Assembly (NCBI RefSeq): GCF_013868155.1 | Contig: NZ_JACEOG010000002.1 | Coordinates: 372,001 to 436,000 of the forward strand | DNA length: 64,000 bases | Origin: Aeromicrobium phoceense | GTDB taxonomy: Bacteria; Actinomycetota; Actinomycetes; Propionibacteriales; Nocardioidaceae | Direction: 5' to 3' | Shown: positions 7,868 to 16,611 of the stretch, in pieces | Numbering within the stretch: position 1 is the first letter of the stretch | Layout: each line of letters begins with the position of its first letter | The notes under the pieces: generated by a model | Told to the model about the DNA's origin: nothing | Seen by the model: the letters and a program-made list of their open reading frames with translations, nothing else | Databases searched by the model: none | Translations under genes and position numbers: made by a program

Positions 7868-8758
7868 TCAGGCCTGCGAGGCGCGGTACCCGGCGGCCTG
7901 GGCCGCGGACTCCGTCGCGAAGCACTCCTCGGGCTTGGTCACGTCGTAGTAGCGACCGCTCGGGAGGTGGTAGATCATCGAGTTCGCGTTGCCCTTGATG
8001 GGGTGGCTGCTCGGGCAGTCGTAGGCCGAGACGGGCGGGACCCCGCCACCGGGCTTCGTCCGCTTCTTCTTCTTCTTCTTCTTCTTGCCGCTCTCGGCCT
8101 TGCCCTTCGCGGGCAGGTCGACCATCGTGCGGGCGTCCCCGCAGCGCGCGAGCCGACGACTCAGCACCCGGTGCTCCGCCCGGTCCACCGTCAGGTTCCA
8201 GCGGTACTTCACGGCCACCCAGCGGGCGACGTACGTGCAGGTGCGGTGGCGCGGCAGCCAGCTCGCGGGATCGTGATCGGACTTGGACTGGTTGGAGTGG
8301 CTCGAGACGGCCAGCAGCGAGTGCCGGTAGGAGGTGTCGTTGGCGAAGCCGCGGCGCCGGTTCGTGCTCCACGTGGAGGCGCCCGAGCGCCACGCCTCGG
8401 CGAGCGCCACGCGGTGGTCGATCTGGAGTCCGCGCGGCTTCGTGATGGTGCGGCCCGTGTACTCGTTGACCCAGCGACCGCGCTTCACGCGGCACCACCG
8501 GTCCTTGGAGACCTTCTTGCGGGACTCGGCGATCAGCACCGTCTCGCGCACGTTGCACTCGCCCTTGCGCATCGTCCAGTGGTCGAACGCGTCGCGGTCG
8601 TAGGTGCTCCGGTTCTTCTCCTGCGCCACCCGCAGCTTCTTCAGCAGCTTCGCTGCGGCCACCTTGCGGGGTCCGGCCTCCGCCGGAGCCGAGGTGAGCG
8701 CGAGGGTGCCCAGCGCCAGCGTCAGGGCGAGCAGGATCGAGGAGAGACGGCGGGGCAT
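7868..8758 (-). CDS. Secreted HNH (DUF1524) nuclease with C-terminal sunset domain
   Basis: A 296-residue exported protein: signal peptide to about residue 28 (ends APAEA), then a GmrSD/DUF1524-type HNH nuclease with LQIDHRVALAEAWRSG (catalytic His region), AVSSHSNQSKSDHDPASW (second metal part) and conserved Cys/Trp residues. A run of eight lysines (AAG codons) forms a linker at about residues 225-235. The last 48 residues (CPSSHPIKGN...PEECFATESAAQAAGYRAS) match the sunset domain found after many extracellular nucleases. Likely a secreted or surface DNase for nutrient scavenging or competition. TACCGT 7 nt before the ATG suggests a leaderless mRNA. Confidence 0.85.
   Translation of the reverse strand: MPRRLSSILLALTLALGTLALTSAPAEAGPRKVAAAKLLKKLRVAQEKNRSTYDRDAFDHWTMRKGECNVRETVLIAESRKKVSKDRWCRVKRGRWVNEYTGRTITKPRGLQIDHRVALAEAWRSGASTWSTNRRRGFANDTSYRHSLLAVSSHSNQSKSDHDPASWLPRHRTCTYVARWVAVKYRWNLTVDRAEHRVLSRRLARCGDARTMVDLPAKGKAESGKKKKKKKKRTKPGGGVPPVSAYDCPSSHPIKGNANSMIYHLPSGRYYDVTKPEECFATESAAQAAGYRASQA
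8063..8086 (-). repeat. CTT trinucleotide run (eight lysine codons)
   Basis: Eight uninterrupted CTT units on the plus strand (AAG on the coding strand) encode the polylysine linker of the secreted nuclease. Such perfect codon repeats can expand or contract without changing frame. Confidence 0.9.
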
Positions 8759-8833
8759 GCTCCCGACGGTAGGCAGTCACCTCGGCCCCGTCCGGCGATT
8801 CAGTCACATTGGTCCCATCGGGCCATGGGGGCC

Positions 8834-9958
8834 TCAGGAAAGTGCACGAGCGACCAGGTCGACGAGGCCGCCGCGCCAGCAGGCGTAGTCGTGGCCGCCG
8901 TCGAACTCGGTCAGCTCGACCGTCGTCTCCGCGCCGGCGAGGTCGTCGGCGAGCCGCCGGTGGAGGGGGAGCAGGGTCCACTCCTGCAGCCCGACCTCGA
9001 GCAGGACGCGCCCGCCGCACCGGGCCAGCGCGCGCGCCGGGTCGGCCTTCCAGAGCGAGGCGGACTGGGCGATGGCGACGCCCACGCGATCGGGGTGCAG
9101 CGCGGCGGCCCACAGGGCCGAGAGCCCGCCGAGGCTCTGCCCCGCGACCACCGTCTGCTCCGGCGAGCGCGTGACGTCCTCCCGCGCGTGCAGCCACGGC
9201 AGCACCGAGGTGGCCACGAAGGCCGTCACGCCGTCGGGAGTGCCGATGTCGGCCCACCGGTCGGCCACGCTGCCGGAGGCGACGAACACCGCCACGTGCG
9301 CGGGGAGGGCACCGTCGCGGTGGGCCGCGTCCAGGGAGCGGTGCAGGCCGTGGTGATCGAGCCAGGCCTCGCCGTCGAGGACCACGAGCACCGGCAGGTC
9401 GCGGCCCGAGCCGACCCGGTGGACCCACACGTCCCGCCCGTCGATGCGATGGACCGGCGGACGAGCAGTGAACGAGCCACCGCGCCACGGCTGCGACGGC
9501 GCGTCCGGCAGGGACACCACCGACATGGCGGTGCCCGCGCGGTTCAGCGCGCGATCGCGCACGTGCGGGTCGGGTACCCCGCGATCGAGCAATGCCCGGA
9601 GCCCGACGTGACCGCCGGCCCGTCGCCACGGGGGCTCGTCCGGCCCCTCGTGGACGATGAAGGAGTACGACGCCCGCCACGTCGGTGCCATGCGCACGCT
9701 CAGCGCCCACGGCCCGCCCGGGCCGACCTGCTCCATCGTGGTGGCGTCGGGGTCGGACTCGTCCGTCAGGCGGTTGGCGAACAGCAGCACCGCGGAGGCC
9801 CGGGGCGCGTCGTGGACGAACGTCGCCACGCACGTGTCGGGCTCGACGTCGACGATGGGCCCGCGCGCCGCGCGCAGGACGTCGGGGTCGCGCAGACGCT
9901 CGGGCACGGGCACCCGCGGGACGGGCGACGGACGAGGAACCTTGGGCGGTTGCCTCAT
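8834..9958 (-). CDS. Enterochelin esterase-like (Fes/IroE) alpha/beta hydrolase
   Basis: A 374-residue protein. The N-terminal third (about residues 40-150) looks like the beta-rich Fes N-terminal domain; the C-terminal part is an esterase D-type alpha/beta hydrolase with nucleophile motif VAGQSLGGLSALW, a preceding LPVLVVLDGEAW, and a C-terminal FDGGHDYACW that supplies the catalytic His. Fes enzymes hydrolyse catecholate siderophore esters to release iron, fitting the iron-uptake operon 1 kb away. ATG 9958 gives MRQPPKVPRP; the frame is open to 10027, but that would run into the divergent GntR start. Cytoplasmic by lack of a signal peptide. Confidence 0.82.
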   Translation of the reverse strand: MRQPPKVPRPSPVPRVPVPERLRDPDVLRAARGPIVDVEPDTCVATFVHDAPRASAVLLFANRLTDESDPDATTMEQVGPGGPWALSVRMAPTWRASYSFIVHEGPDEPPWRRAGGHVGLRALLDRGVPDPHVRDRALNRAGTAMSVVSLPDAPSQPWRGGSFTARPPVHRIDGRDVWVHRVGSGRDLPVLVVLDGEAWLDHHGLHRSLDAAHRDGALPAHVAVFVASGSVADRWADIGTPDGVTAFVATSVLPWLHAREDVTRSPEQTVVAGQSLGGLSALWAAALHPDRVGVAIAQSASLWKADPARALARCGGRVLLEVGLQEWTLLPLHRRLADDLAGAETTVELTEFDGGHDYACWRGGLVDLVARALS

Positions 9959-10002
9959 GACGGCCCCGGATCGGCGCCGCCCGGCCCTAGACTCGACGGA
10001 CC

Positions 10003-10704
10003 ATGACCACGCACGTCCCCCGAACACCGCGAGCGTCCACGGCGCGCGGTTCGGAGCGATCGCGCGAGACCCTGCGCATCCTGACCGAGAACATCACCTC
10101 GGGTCGCTGGCCGCTCAACAGCCGGATCCCCACCGAGTCCGAGCTCATGGCCGAACTGGGCGTCGGGCGCAGCACCCTGCGCGAGGCGGTGAGCTCCCTG
10201 ACCGCCCTCGGGATGCTCGAGCCGGCCCGCAGCCGCGGCACGTTCGTCCGCTCGCTCAGCCCCGTCAGCGCGGTGCTGTCGGACTTCATCGGCAGGCACG
10301 AGAATCCCGAGATCCTGCAGGTGCGACGGCTGCTGGAGGTCGAGTCCACGCGGCTGGCCGCCCTGCTGCGCACCGACGAGCAGGTCGAGCGGCTCGCCGC
10401 GGCGCACGAGCGCGACCTCAACGACGACCAGTCGCAGGGCGTCGTCCGCGGCGCGACCCCGGGAGAGTTCCACGCCATCATCCTCGAGGCGGCCGGGAAC
10501 TCGCTGATGGCCGACCTCCACGCCGGGCTGATGCGCGGCGTGCGCACGGCGATGGCACGGGGCGAGATGGTGCCGCAGATCTCCGCGGCCGAGCGCCTGG
10601 CCGATCACGGTCGGATCCTCGACGCCATCAGGGAGCAGGATCCGGTCCGAGCCGCACAGGCTGCCGCGGACCACGTCGATCATGACCTGACGACCGCGGG
10701 ATGA
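10003..10704 (+). CDS. GntR-family (FadR subfamily) transcriptional regulator
   Basis: A 233-residue regulator. N-terminal winged helix-turn-helix at residues about 20-85 with IPTESELMAELGVGRSTLREAVSSL, the GntR signature. The C-terminal FCD-type effector domain (residues about 100-230) is all-helical and carries FHAIILEAAGNSLMADL and DHGRILDAIREQDPVRAAQAAADH, including His residues typical of the metal-assisted carboxylate pocket. It probably senses a small organic acid. It diverges from the esterase (44-bp gap) and overlaps the ABC ATPase gene tail-to-tail by 77 bp. TAGACT at 9988-9993 is its likely -10. Its regulon is not evident. Confidence 0.88.
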   Translation: MTTHVPRTPRASTARGSERSRETLRILTENITSGRWPLNSRIPTESELMAELGVGRSTLREAVSSLTALGMLEPARSRGTFVRSLSPVSAVLSDFIGRHENPEILQVRRLLEVESTRLAALLRTDEQVERLAAAHERDLNDDQSQGVVRGATPGEFHAIILEAAGNSLMADLHAGLMRGVRTAMARGEMVPQISAAERLADHGRILDAIREQDPVRAAQAAADHVDHDLTTAG

Positions 10705-11470
10705 TCATCGGCGTCCCGGTCTCCGGATCGGGCAGCAGCCGGCAGGGCACGTCGAACACGTCCTCGACCAGCTCGGCCGTGACGACTTCGGTGGGCGCGC
10801 CCTGGGCCACGATCCGACCGCCCGACAGCACGACCAGGTGGTCGGCGTACCGGAACGCCAGGTTGAGGTCGTGCAGCACCGCCACCACGGTCGACCCGTC
10901 CTGCTGCAGCGACCGGCACAGGTCGAGGACCTCGAGCTGGTGCGACAGGTCCAGGTACGTGGTGGGCTCGTCGAGCAGCAGCATCGAGGTCTGCTGGGCC
11001 AGCGCCATGGCGATCCAGACCCGCTGGCGCTGACCGCCGGAGAGCTCGTCGATCGACCGGTCGCGCAGGTCGCTGACGCCTGCCCGGGCGAGCGCCTCGT
11101 CGACGGCACGCTCGTCCTCGCGGGTCCACTGGCGTAGCCACGTCTGGTGCGGGAAGCGACCGCGGCCGACGAGATCGACGACCTCCAGGCCGCTGGGTGC
11201 GACGGGGGTCTGGGGGAGGAGTCCCAGGATGCGGGCGACCTCCTTGCTGCCGTACTCGCCGATCGGGCGGCCGTCGAGCAGGACCTCGCCCGTGGTCGGC
11301 ACCAGCATCCGGGCGAGGGCGCGCAGCAGGGTGGACTTGCCCGAGGCGTTGGGGCCGACGAGCACGGTGAAGCACCCGTCGGGGATCGCCACGTCGAGGT
11401 CGGCCAGGACGGGCCGGCCGTCGTAGCCGGCGGACAGGCCGCGGGCCTGGAGTCGGGCGGGGACGGTCAT
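10628..11470 (-). CDS. ABC transporter ATPase, FepC/FecE type
   Basis: A 280-residue ABC ATPase. Walker A is GPNASGKSTLL (Asn-Ala instead of the usual Gly-Cys-rich loop but intact GxxxxGKS), Q-loop near LLPQTP, signature LSGGQRQRVW, Walker B MLLLDEPTTYLD and H-loop LHDLN. The HDLNLAFRYADHLVVL stretch is typical of ferric-siderophore, haem and cobalamin importers. It is the last gene of the iron operon: ATG 11470 overlaps the permease stop (ATGA). The C-terminal 25 residues extend past the usual FepC end into the convergent GntR gene (77-bp overlap). Confidence 0.93.
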   Translation of the reverse strand: MTVPARLQARGLSAGYDGRPVLADLDVAIPDGCFTVLVGPNASGKSTLLRALARMLVPTTGEVLLDGRPIGEYGSKEVARILGLLPQTPVAPSGLEVVDLVGRGRFPHQTWLRQWTREDERAVDEALARAGVSDLRDRSIDELSGGQRQRVWIAMALAQQTSMLLLDEPTTYLDLSHQLEVLDLCRSLQQDGSTVVAVLHDLNLAFRYADHLVVLSGGRIVAQGAPTEVVTAELVEDVFDVPCRLLPDPETGTPMIIPRSSGHDRRGPRQPVRLGPDPAP

Positions 11471-12555
11471 CGCTTCTCCCTCGTGAGCAGCCAGATCAGG
11501 TAGAGGCCCCCGAGGGAGCCGGAAACGACGCCGACCGGCAGCTGAGTCGGGGCGAAGAGTCGTTGGGCGACGATGTCGCTGGCCAGCGTCAGCGCCGCGC
11601 CCATCAGCGCGGCCGAGGCCAGGCCCGAGCCTGCCGTGCGCGTGATCCTGCGGGCCAGCTGCGGCGCGGCCAGCGCGATGAAGGCGATCGGCCCGGCGAC
11701 CGCCGTGGCCGCCGCGACGAGGACGACGCCGCACACGACCAGCGCCAGCCGCGAGCTCTCGACCGGCACGCCGATGCCCCGGGCCGCGTCGTCGCCCAGC
11801 GCGAGGACGGGCAGGGTCCGGGCGAGCGCGGCGGTGAAGGGCGCGACGACCGCGAGGACCAGGCCCAGGCGCGCGACGTCCTGCCACGTCATGGCGTTGA
11901 ACGAGCCCGCGAGCCAGTGGGCGGCGTCCTGTGCGGCCGACAGGTCGGCCCGGACCACGAGCAGCGTGTTGACGGCCTGCAGGACGGCAGCGACACCGAT
12001 CCCGACCAGGACGAGCCGCACGCCGGGGATGCCGCCGTGCCTCCCGCCCTGCCACGCCAGCGCCCCGACGACCGCGGCGGTGACGAGACCTCCGACGAGG
12101 GCCGCCGGCGCGGTCGCGTCGGGCCCGCCGCCCAGCACCGTGATCTGGATCAGGGCACCGGTCGCCGCACCGATGGTGAAGCCGACGATGTCGGGGCTGC
12201 CCAAGGGGTTGTCGGAGACCTGCTGGATGATCGCGCCGGACACGCCCAGCGCGGCGCCCACGAGCAGGGCGCACACCACGCGCGGCGCGCGCTGCTCGCG
12301 CACGAAGAACTCGGCCAGCGGGTCGCTCCCGTCCCCGGCCAGGGCACGCAGCACCTGGGAAGGACTGAGTCCGTAGTCGCCGATCGTCAGGGCCATTACG
12401 GCGAGGCCAGCCGCGACGAGCGTCGCGACGAGGGCGAACATCGCGACCCGCCTCTCGAGCCGCCACGCGACGAGCCGGTTGCGCAGCACTAGCCGCGGAG
12501 TGGGACTCGGCGCGGGCTCCCGAGCCACGGGTGTGCGCGTCAGTGTGCGGCTCAC
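11467..12555 (-). CDS. FecCD-family iron-chelate ABC permease (second subunit)
   Basis: A 362-residue permease with about nine or ten membrane helices. Recognisable FecCD features are VRVVCALLVGAALGVSGAI-like helix with GASGA spacing, NPLGSPDIVGFTIGA, WLAGSF and the cytoplasmic loop GPIAFIALAAPQLARRI that contacts the ATPase. GTG at 12555 was chosen because it overlaps the first permease stop (GTGA) and supplies an N-terminal cytoplasmic extension of about 45 residues; an internal ATG would be shorter. Pairs with the following gene in transcription order as a heterodimeric channel. Confidence 0.93.
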   Translation of the reverse strand: MSRTLTRTPVAREPAPSPTPRLVLRNRLVAWRLERRVAMFALVATLVAAGLAVMALTIGDYGLSPSQVLRALAGDGSDPLAEFFVREQRAPRVVCALLVGAALGVSGAIIQQVSDNPLGSPDIVGFTIGAATGALIQITVLGGGPDATAPAALVGGLVTAAVVGALAWQGGRHGGIPGVRLVLVGIGVAAVLQAVNTLLVVRADLSAAQDAAHWLAGSFNAMTWQDVARLGLVLAVVAPFTAALARTLPVLALGDDAARGIGVPVESSRLALVVCGVVLVAAATAVAGPIAFIALAAPQLARRITRTAGSGLASAALMGAALTLASDIVAQRLFAPTQLPVGVVSGSLGGLYLIWLLTREKR

Positions 12556-13547
12556 AGGGCCTCGATCCGGCGGCGACGCACGACCGCGATGAAGACGGGT
12601 CCGCCGAGGATCGCGGTGACGATGCCGGCCTGGACCTCGGACGTGCCGCCGAGGACGCGGCCCAGCACGTCGGCCACCAGGAGGAACGCCGCGCCCAGGA
12701 GCACCGAGCACGGCAGGACCCAGCGTTGGTCGGAGCCGCAGAGGGCTCGCGCGACGTGAGGGACGCCGAGGCCGACGAAGGCGATCGGTCCGACGGCCGC
12801 GGTGGCGGCGGCGCACAGCAGGGCGACGGCGACGACGGTGAGCAGCCGGGTGCGGCGGACGTCGAGGCCCAGCGACCGCCCCGTGTCGTCGCCGAGCGCC
12901 AGCGCGTTCAGCCGCGGAGCCAGCGCGGCGGCCAGGGCGACCCCCGCCGCGACGAACGGCAGGATCGTGCCGGCCGTGCCCAGAGCGCGCCCGTCGAGCG
13001 AGCCCGCCGCCCAGAAGCGGAACTCGTTGAAGACCTCCTGGTCGGCCAGGATCACCGTCTGGACGATCGCGGACGGCGCGGCGGGCACCGCGGCGCCCGC
13101 CAGCGCGATGCGCGCCGGGCTGCCTCCCGTGCTGCCGGTGTCGCCGAGGACGTGCACCACGCCGACGGCGAGGAAGGCCCCGACGAGCGCGGCCCACAGC
13201 GAGGAGCCGACCGACGTCACCCCGGTGAGGGCGCTGGCCACCACCACGGCGAGGGCGGCCCCCGCGTTCACCCCGAGCACGCCCGGGTCGGCGAGGGGGT
13301 TGCGCGTCAGGGTCTGCATGAGCGCACCCGCCAGACCGAGGGCCGCGCCGGCGACGAGCCCGACGACCGTGCGCGGCCAGCGCAGCTCGTGGACGGCGAC
13401 CGAGGCCTGCGTCGTGTCGGGGGTCCACCAGACCTCCCACACGCGCGCGGGGGACAGGGGGTGCGAGCCCACGGCGACGCTCAGCACCATCGCGACGACG
13501 ACGGCCGAGGACGCCAGCGCGAGGGCACGGGGTCGCGTCAGGGTCAC
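12552..13547 (-). CDS. FecCD-family iron-chelate ABC permease (first subunit)
   Basis: A 331-residue permease of the BtuC/FecCD superfamily. Motifs include RWPRTVVGLVAGAALGLAGA, LTRNPLADPGVLGVNAGA and the coupling loop GPIAFVGLGVPHVAR. It forms the channel together with the overlapping second permease. The GTG start at 13547 lies 4 nt after the stop of the small surface protein gene. Substrates of this family are ferric siderophores, haem or cobalamin; the iron boxes upstream and the Fes-like esterase argue for a ferric siderophore or haem. Confidence 0.93.
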   Translation of the reverse strand: MTLTRPRALALASSAVVVAMVLSVAVGSHPLSPARVWEVWWTPDTTQASVAVHELRWPRTVVGLVAGAALGLAGALMQTLTRNPLADPGVLGVNAGAALAVVVASALTGVTSVGSSLWAALVGAFLAVGVVHVLGDTGSTGGSPARIALAGAAVPAAPSAIVQTVILADQEVFNEFRFWAAGSLDGRALGTAGTILPFVAAGVALAAALAPRLNALALGDDTGRSLGLDVRRTRLLTVVAVALLCAAATAAVGPIAFVGLGVPHVARALCGSDQRWVLPCSVLLGAAFLLVADVLGRVLGGTSEVQAGIVTAILGGPVFIAVVRRRRIEAL

Positions 13548-13551
13548 CGGC

Positions 13552-14337
13552 TCACCCGCGGCGGGCCAGCGTGAGGCGCGTGCCCACGAACGACAGGGCG
13601 ACGAGTCCGACGAGACCGAGTGCCCCGATCCACGGGAACCCCGAGTCGCTCGTCGTCGCCGTCTGCTGGGTCGGCGCCGCGGCGACAGGGGCCTGCGTGG
13701 GGGACGCCGTGGTGGGCGCGGCGGAGGGCTTCGCGGTGGTCGCAGGTGCGACCTTCACGACCTGGCCGGGCGTCGCTGCCGCGCTCCCGGCGGGCCCGGC
13801 CGCCGCTCCCGTTTCGCCGGCCACGGTGCCCGCCGTCGAGCCCTTCGTCGCTCCGGACCCACTCGATCCCTTGGCGCCGCCACCGGCGGAGGCGGCGACG
13901 ACGGTGAAGTCGGAGCGCCCCCGGGCGGTGTAGCCCCGGACGCCCACCTGCTGCCCGTCGCGCAGGATCGGCTCGCTGGCCAGGAACCGCAGCCAGTGCG
14001 CCCCGGGATCGAGGTCGGCCGGGACCGTGAAGGAGCCCGAGACGGTGCCCGACGACGAGATCTTCTGCTGGTGGTAGACGCAGGCCCCGTGGACGGCGGC
14101 CGCGTCGCACTGCGTGCCGTCGTCGATCTTCACGAACACCGTCTCGCCGGCCGGGAAGCCGGTGACGGTGAAGGACAGCCGGTCGCCGGGCGCGACGAGG
14201 GCCGGGCTCGCGCTGGCGGAGGTGCTCGGGGTGTCCGGATCGGCACCGCCCGGAGGCAGAGCCGTGGCGGTTCCGGCGTGACCGAGGGCGACGAGCGCGA
14301 TCACGGCCGTCGCGAGCAGGCGGGCGAGGTGCTTCAT
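13552..14337 (-). CDS. Membrane-anchored surface protein B of the iron operon
   Basis: A 261-residue exported protein: signal peptide MKHLARLLATAVIALVAL...TATA, one beta-rich domain at residues about 38-140 (GDRLSFTVTGFPAGETVFVK, GAHWLRFLASEP), a Ser/Thr/Ala/Pro-rich stalk, and a C-terminal membrane helix (WIGALGLVGLVALSFVG) ending in basic residues. The domain is the same kind that recurs in the neighbouring surface proteins. Topology and position mirror HtaA/HtaB next to haem transporters in corynebacteria, but no HtaA repeat is recognisable, so ligand is unknown. Start ATG overlaps the upstream stop (ATGA). Confidence 0.75.
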   Translation of the reverse strand: MKHLARLLATAVIALVALGHAGTATALPPGGADPDTPSTSASASPALVAPGDRLSFTVTGFPAGETVFVKIDDGTQCDAAAVHGACVYHQQKISSSGTVSGSFTVPADLDPGAHWLRFLASEPILRDGQQVGVRGYTARGRSDFTVVAASAGGGAKGSSGSGATKGSTAGTVAGETGAAAGPAGSAAATPGQVVKVAPATTAKPSAAPTTASPTQAPVAAAPTQQTATTSDSGFPWIGALGLVGLVALSFVGTRLTLARRG

Positions 14338-16611
14338 GCGATCTTCTTCCTGGTCGAGAGGGTGCCGCCGGCGATGCCGAGGGCGAGTGCCACGCCGGCA
14401 CCCAGCAGCCACCAGTCGGCCGCGGAGAGCAGTGCGTCCCCCGCGGGGACGACGCCCGCGCTCACGGGTGGCAGGACGGGGGAGTCGTCGGTGGAGGGAG
14501 GCGTCGACGCCACGGCTCCGACCACGAGCCGGTCCCAGCCGGCCAGGCTGCCGTCGGCCCGGACGAGGGCGATCGTGAGGTCCCCGTCTCCGAAGGCCGA
14601 CAGGTCGAGGCGGATCCGTCGCTCGGCGTCGAGCTGGAGCCAGCCGGCGCCGACGGGGGCCGAGCCGTCGAGGTACACGAAAGGGTGCACCCAGTCGCCC
14701 GGGTTGCCGGTGGCCACGGTCACCGTGGCGATGCCGTCCTCGATCTCGGCCTCGACGCCACCTCGCACGAGCGTGGTGAGGTCGGCGGCGCGCTCGGCCG
14801 GGGGAGCCGGCGCGAGAACCGGCGGTCCGGTGACCGCGGTCGCGGGCGGCGTAGTCGTGCGGCTGGCCGCCTTCGTCGTGGGCTTCGTCCACACGCGGGC
14901 GACGTCGGCCGGCTCCTCCGGCTCGGGCGTCCGCGGCGCGAGGGAGGCCGTGGTGCCCCACCACGTCCAGCCGAGCAGGTCGCCGAAGGCGTCCCGGTCA
15001 CCGGACTGGGCGACGAGCTTGACCCGGGCGTCCGGCAGGACCGCGGCGGGCACGCTGAGGCGCCCCCGGGCGTCGGTGCGGAACCACGTGCCGCCCCACG
15101 GGTACTCGGGCGAGCCGTCGTCGCGGTAGGTGCTGAGGGCGACGAACGAGCCGGCCGACGCGCCCGGCACCGCGACCTCGAGGCGTCCGCCCGAGCGCAC
15201 CGCGGTGAGGCCGCGGCGCGTGGACGAGGTGAGGTCCTCCGTGTACTCCACGGGGTCGGGCAGGGCGGTCGGGCGGTAGGCGCCGATCACGAAGGCGTCG
15301 GTCTGCAGCGTGCGCACGGTGTCGCCGGACTTCAGCGATCCGCTGAGCAGCCGCAGCGAGTGGGCGCCCTGCCCGAAGGCGGGGGTCGAGCCGAGGTCGC
15401 CGGACGTCGTGCCGTCGGGCAGCCGGAACCGCGCATCGAGCTCGCCCGTGGCCGGATCGGCCTCGGCGACGGCCCAGATCGTGCGGTTCTGGTGGACCGA
15501 CGTGTCCGTGCGGCTGTAGGCGCCCTCGTCGATCTTGATGCCGACGGCCGAGCCGCCGCGTCCCGCGGCGGGGTGGCACCAGCCCGAGCCGGTGAGGTGG
15601 AGCGTGCCGCCGAGACCGTCGGTCTCGACCGTGGCGCGCGCGGTGGTCACCGGCGAGGTGGGGACGCACGTCACTGACTCGCCGGGGCCGCCTCCGCCCT
15701 CGTGCGGCACACCGCCGACCACGAGCAGGCCGGAGGTGGCCGTCCGCTGCACGTCGGCGGCGTCGAACCGCCCGCTGAGCACGGTGGCCGAGAGGTACTG
15801 GCCGGCGACGGGCCGGGGGGGGGCGTCGAGGGTGGTCGAGAACGTTCCGTCGGCCTGCGCCGTGACGAGCGCCCAGATCGGGTCGTCGCCCGCCGCGGAC
15901 GGGTGGTCGACGATGGCGTCACCCGAGCGGGTGTACTGCGCGGTCGCGCTGCGGTTGAGCTTGACGGCCACGGTCGAGCCGCGGCCGTCGCGCGTCGACC
16001 ACCCCGAGCCGGCGAGGCGGATGCTGCGCCCGTCGCCCGCGTCGATCCGGTTCTCGACCCATGCCGTGGCCGAGCCGGCGGTGAGGGTCTCGTGGGACCA
16101 GGAGGGCGCACCGGCTCGGTGGGGGGGGCGTCGTGGGGGACGTGGGCGTCGGCTCGGGCTCGGCGGGCTCCTCCTCGACGTCCACATGCACGAGCTCCGA
16201 GCGGTTCGCGTCGCCGGCCAGCATCGAGCCGGAGAGGACGCGCACGCTGTGGCGACCCGCCTCCCACGTGCCGGTGCCGTTCTCGGTCGTGGGGAACGGC
16301 AGGTCGACCTCCCAGTCGCCGTCAGCGTCGGCGCGCACCGCGGCCCACACCGTCTTGTTGCCGATGACGGCGTCGGTCACGGGATGGCGGACCTCGCGGC
16401 TGGTGCTGATGGCGCCCTCGTCGAGCTTGAACGCGAGCACCGAGCCGGCGGTGCCGTCGGTCGTGGTCCAGCCCGTGCCGGACAGGGTGATGGTGTCGCC
16501 GGGGCGGATGGTGCCGGGGCCCTCGACCGACGGGATCGCGGCGTGCGACGGAGCGGCGACGACGAGCCAGGGCAGGGCCAGCAGCGCCGACAGGAGGAGG
16601 CGGACGATCAC
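14334..16611 (-). CDS. Large surface protein A of the iron operon, frameshifted
   Basis: Two open frames make one protein of about 758 residues. The 5' frame starts at GTG 16611 (MIVRLLLSALLALPWL signal peptide) and, unshifted, stops at 15919 after 230 residues. The 3' frame is open from about 16187 to the stop at 14334. They join at a C8 tract (16121-16128). At least three copies of one domain occur, each with a GTGW/GSGW...GS-V-KLxEG start and an AGxHSLRxLSGS end, followed by two other beta-rich segments, then a C-terminal membrane helix and KKIA tail. The shift may be a sequencing error, phase variation or programmed slippage. Start overlaps the binding-protein stop; stop overlaps the next start. 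Probable chelate-binding surface protein. Confidence 0.65.
16121..16128 (-). repeat. C8 homopolymer at the surface-protein frameshift
   Basis: Eight G on the plus strand (C8 in the mRNA sense). With seven Cs the two open frames of surface protein A would be continuous. The tract lies in a Pro/Thr-rich linker between domains, where length change is structurally tolerated. Confidence 0.8.

Noticed and set aside
11563..12492. Long plus-strand open frames opposite the iron operon and other GC-rich genes
   Set aside because: Arg/Gly/Asp-rich compositions without motifs, lying antisense to clear permease genes; typical of high-GC shadow frames.
14334..16611. HtaA-type haem-binding domains in the surface proteins
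   Set aside because: No HtaA conserved-region pattern was seen; only the position and topology resemble that system.
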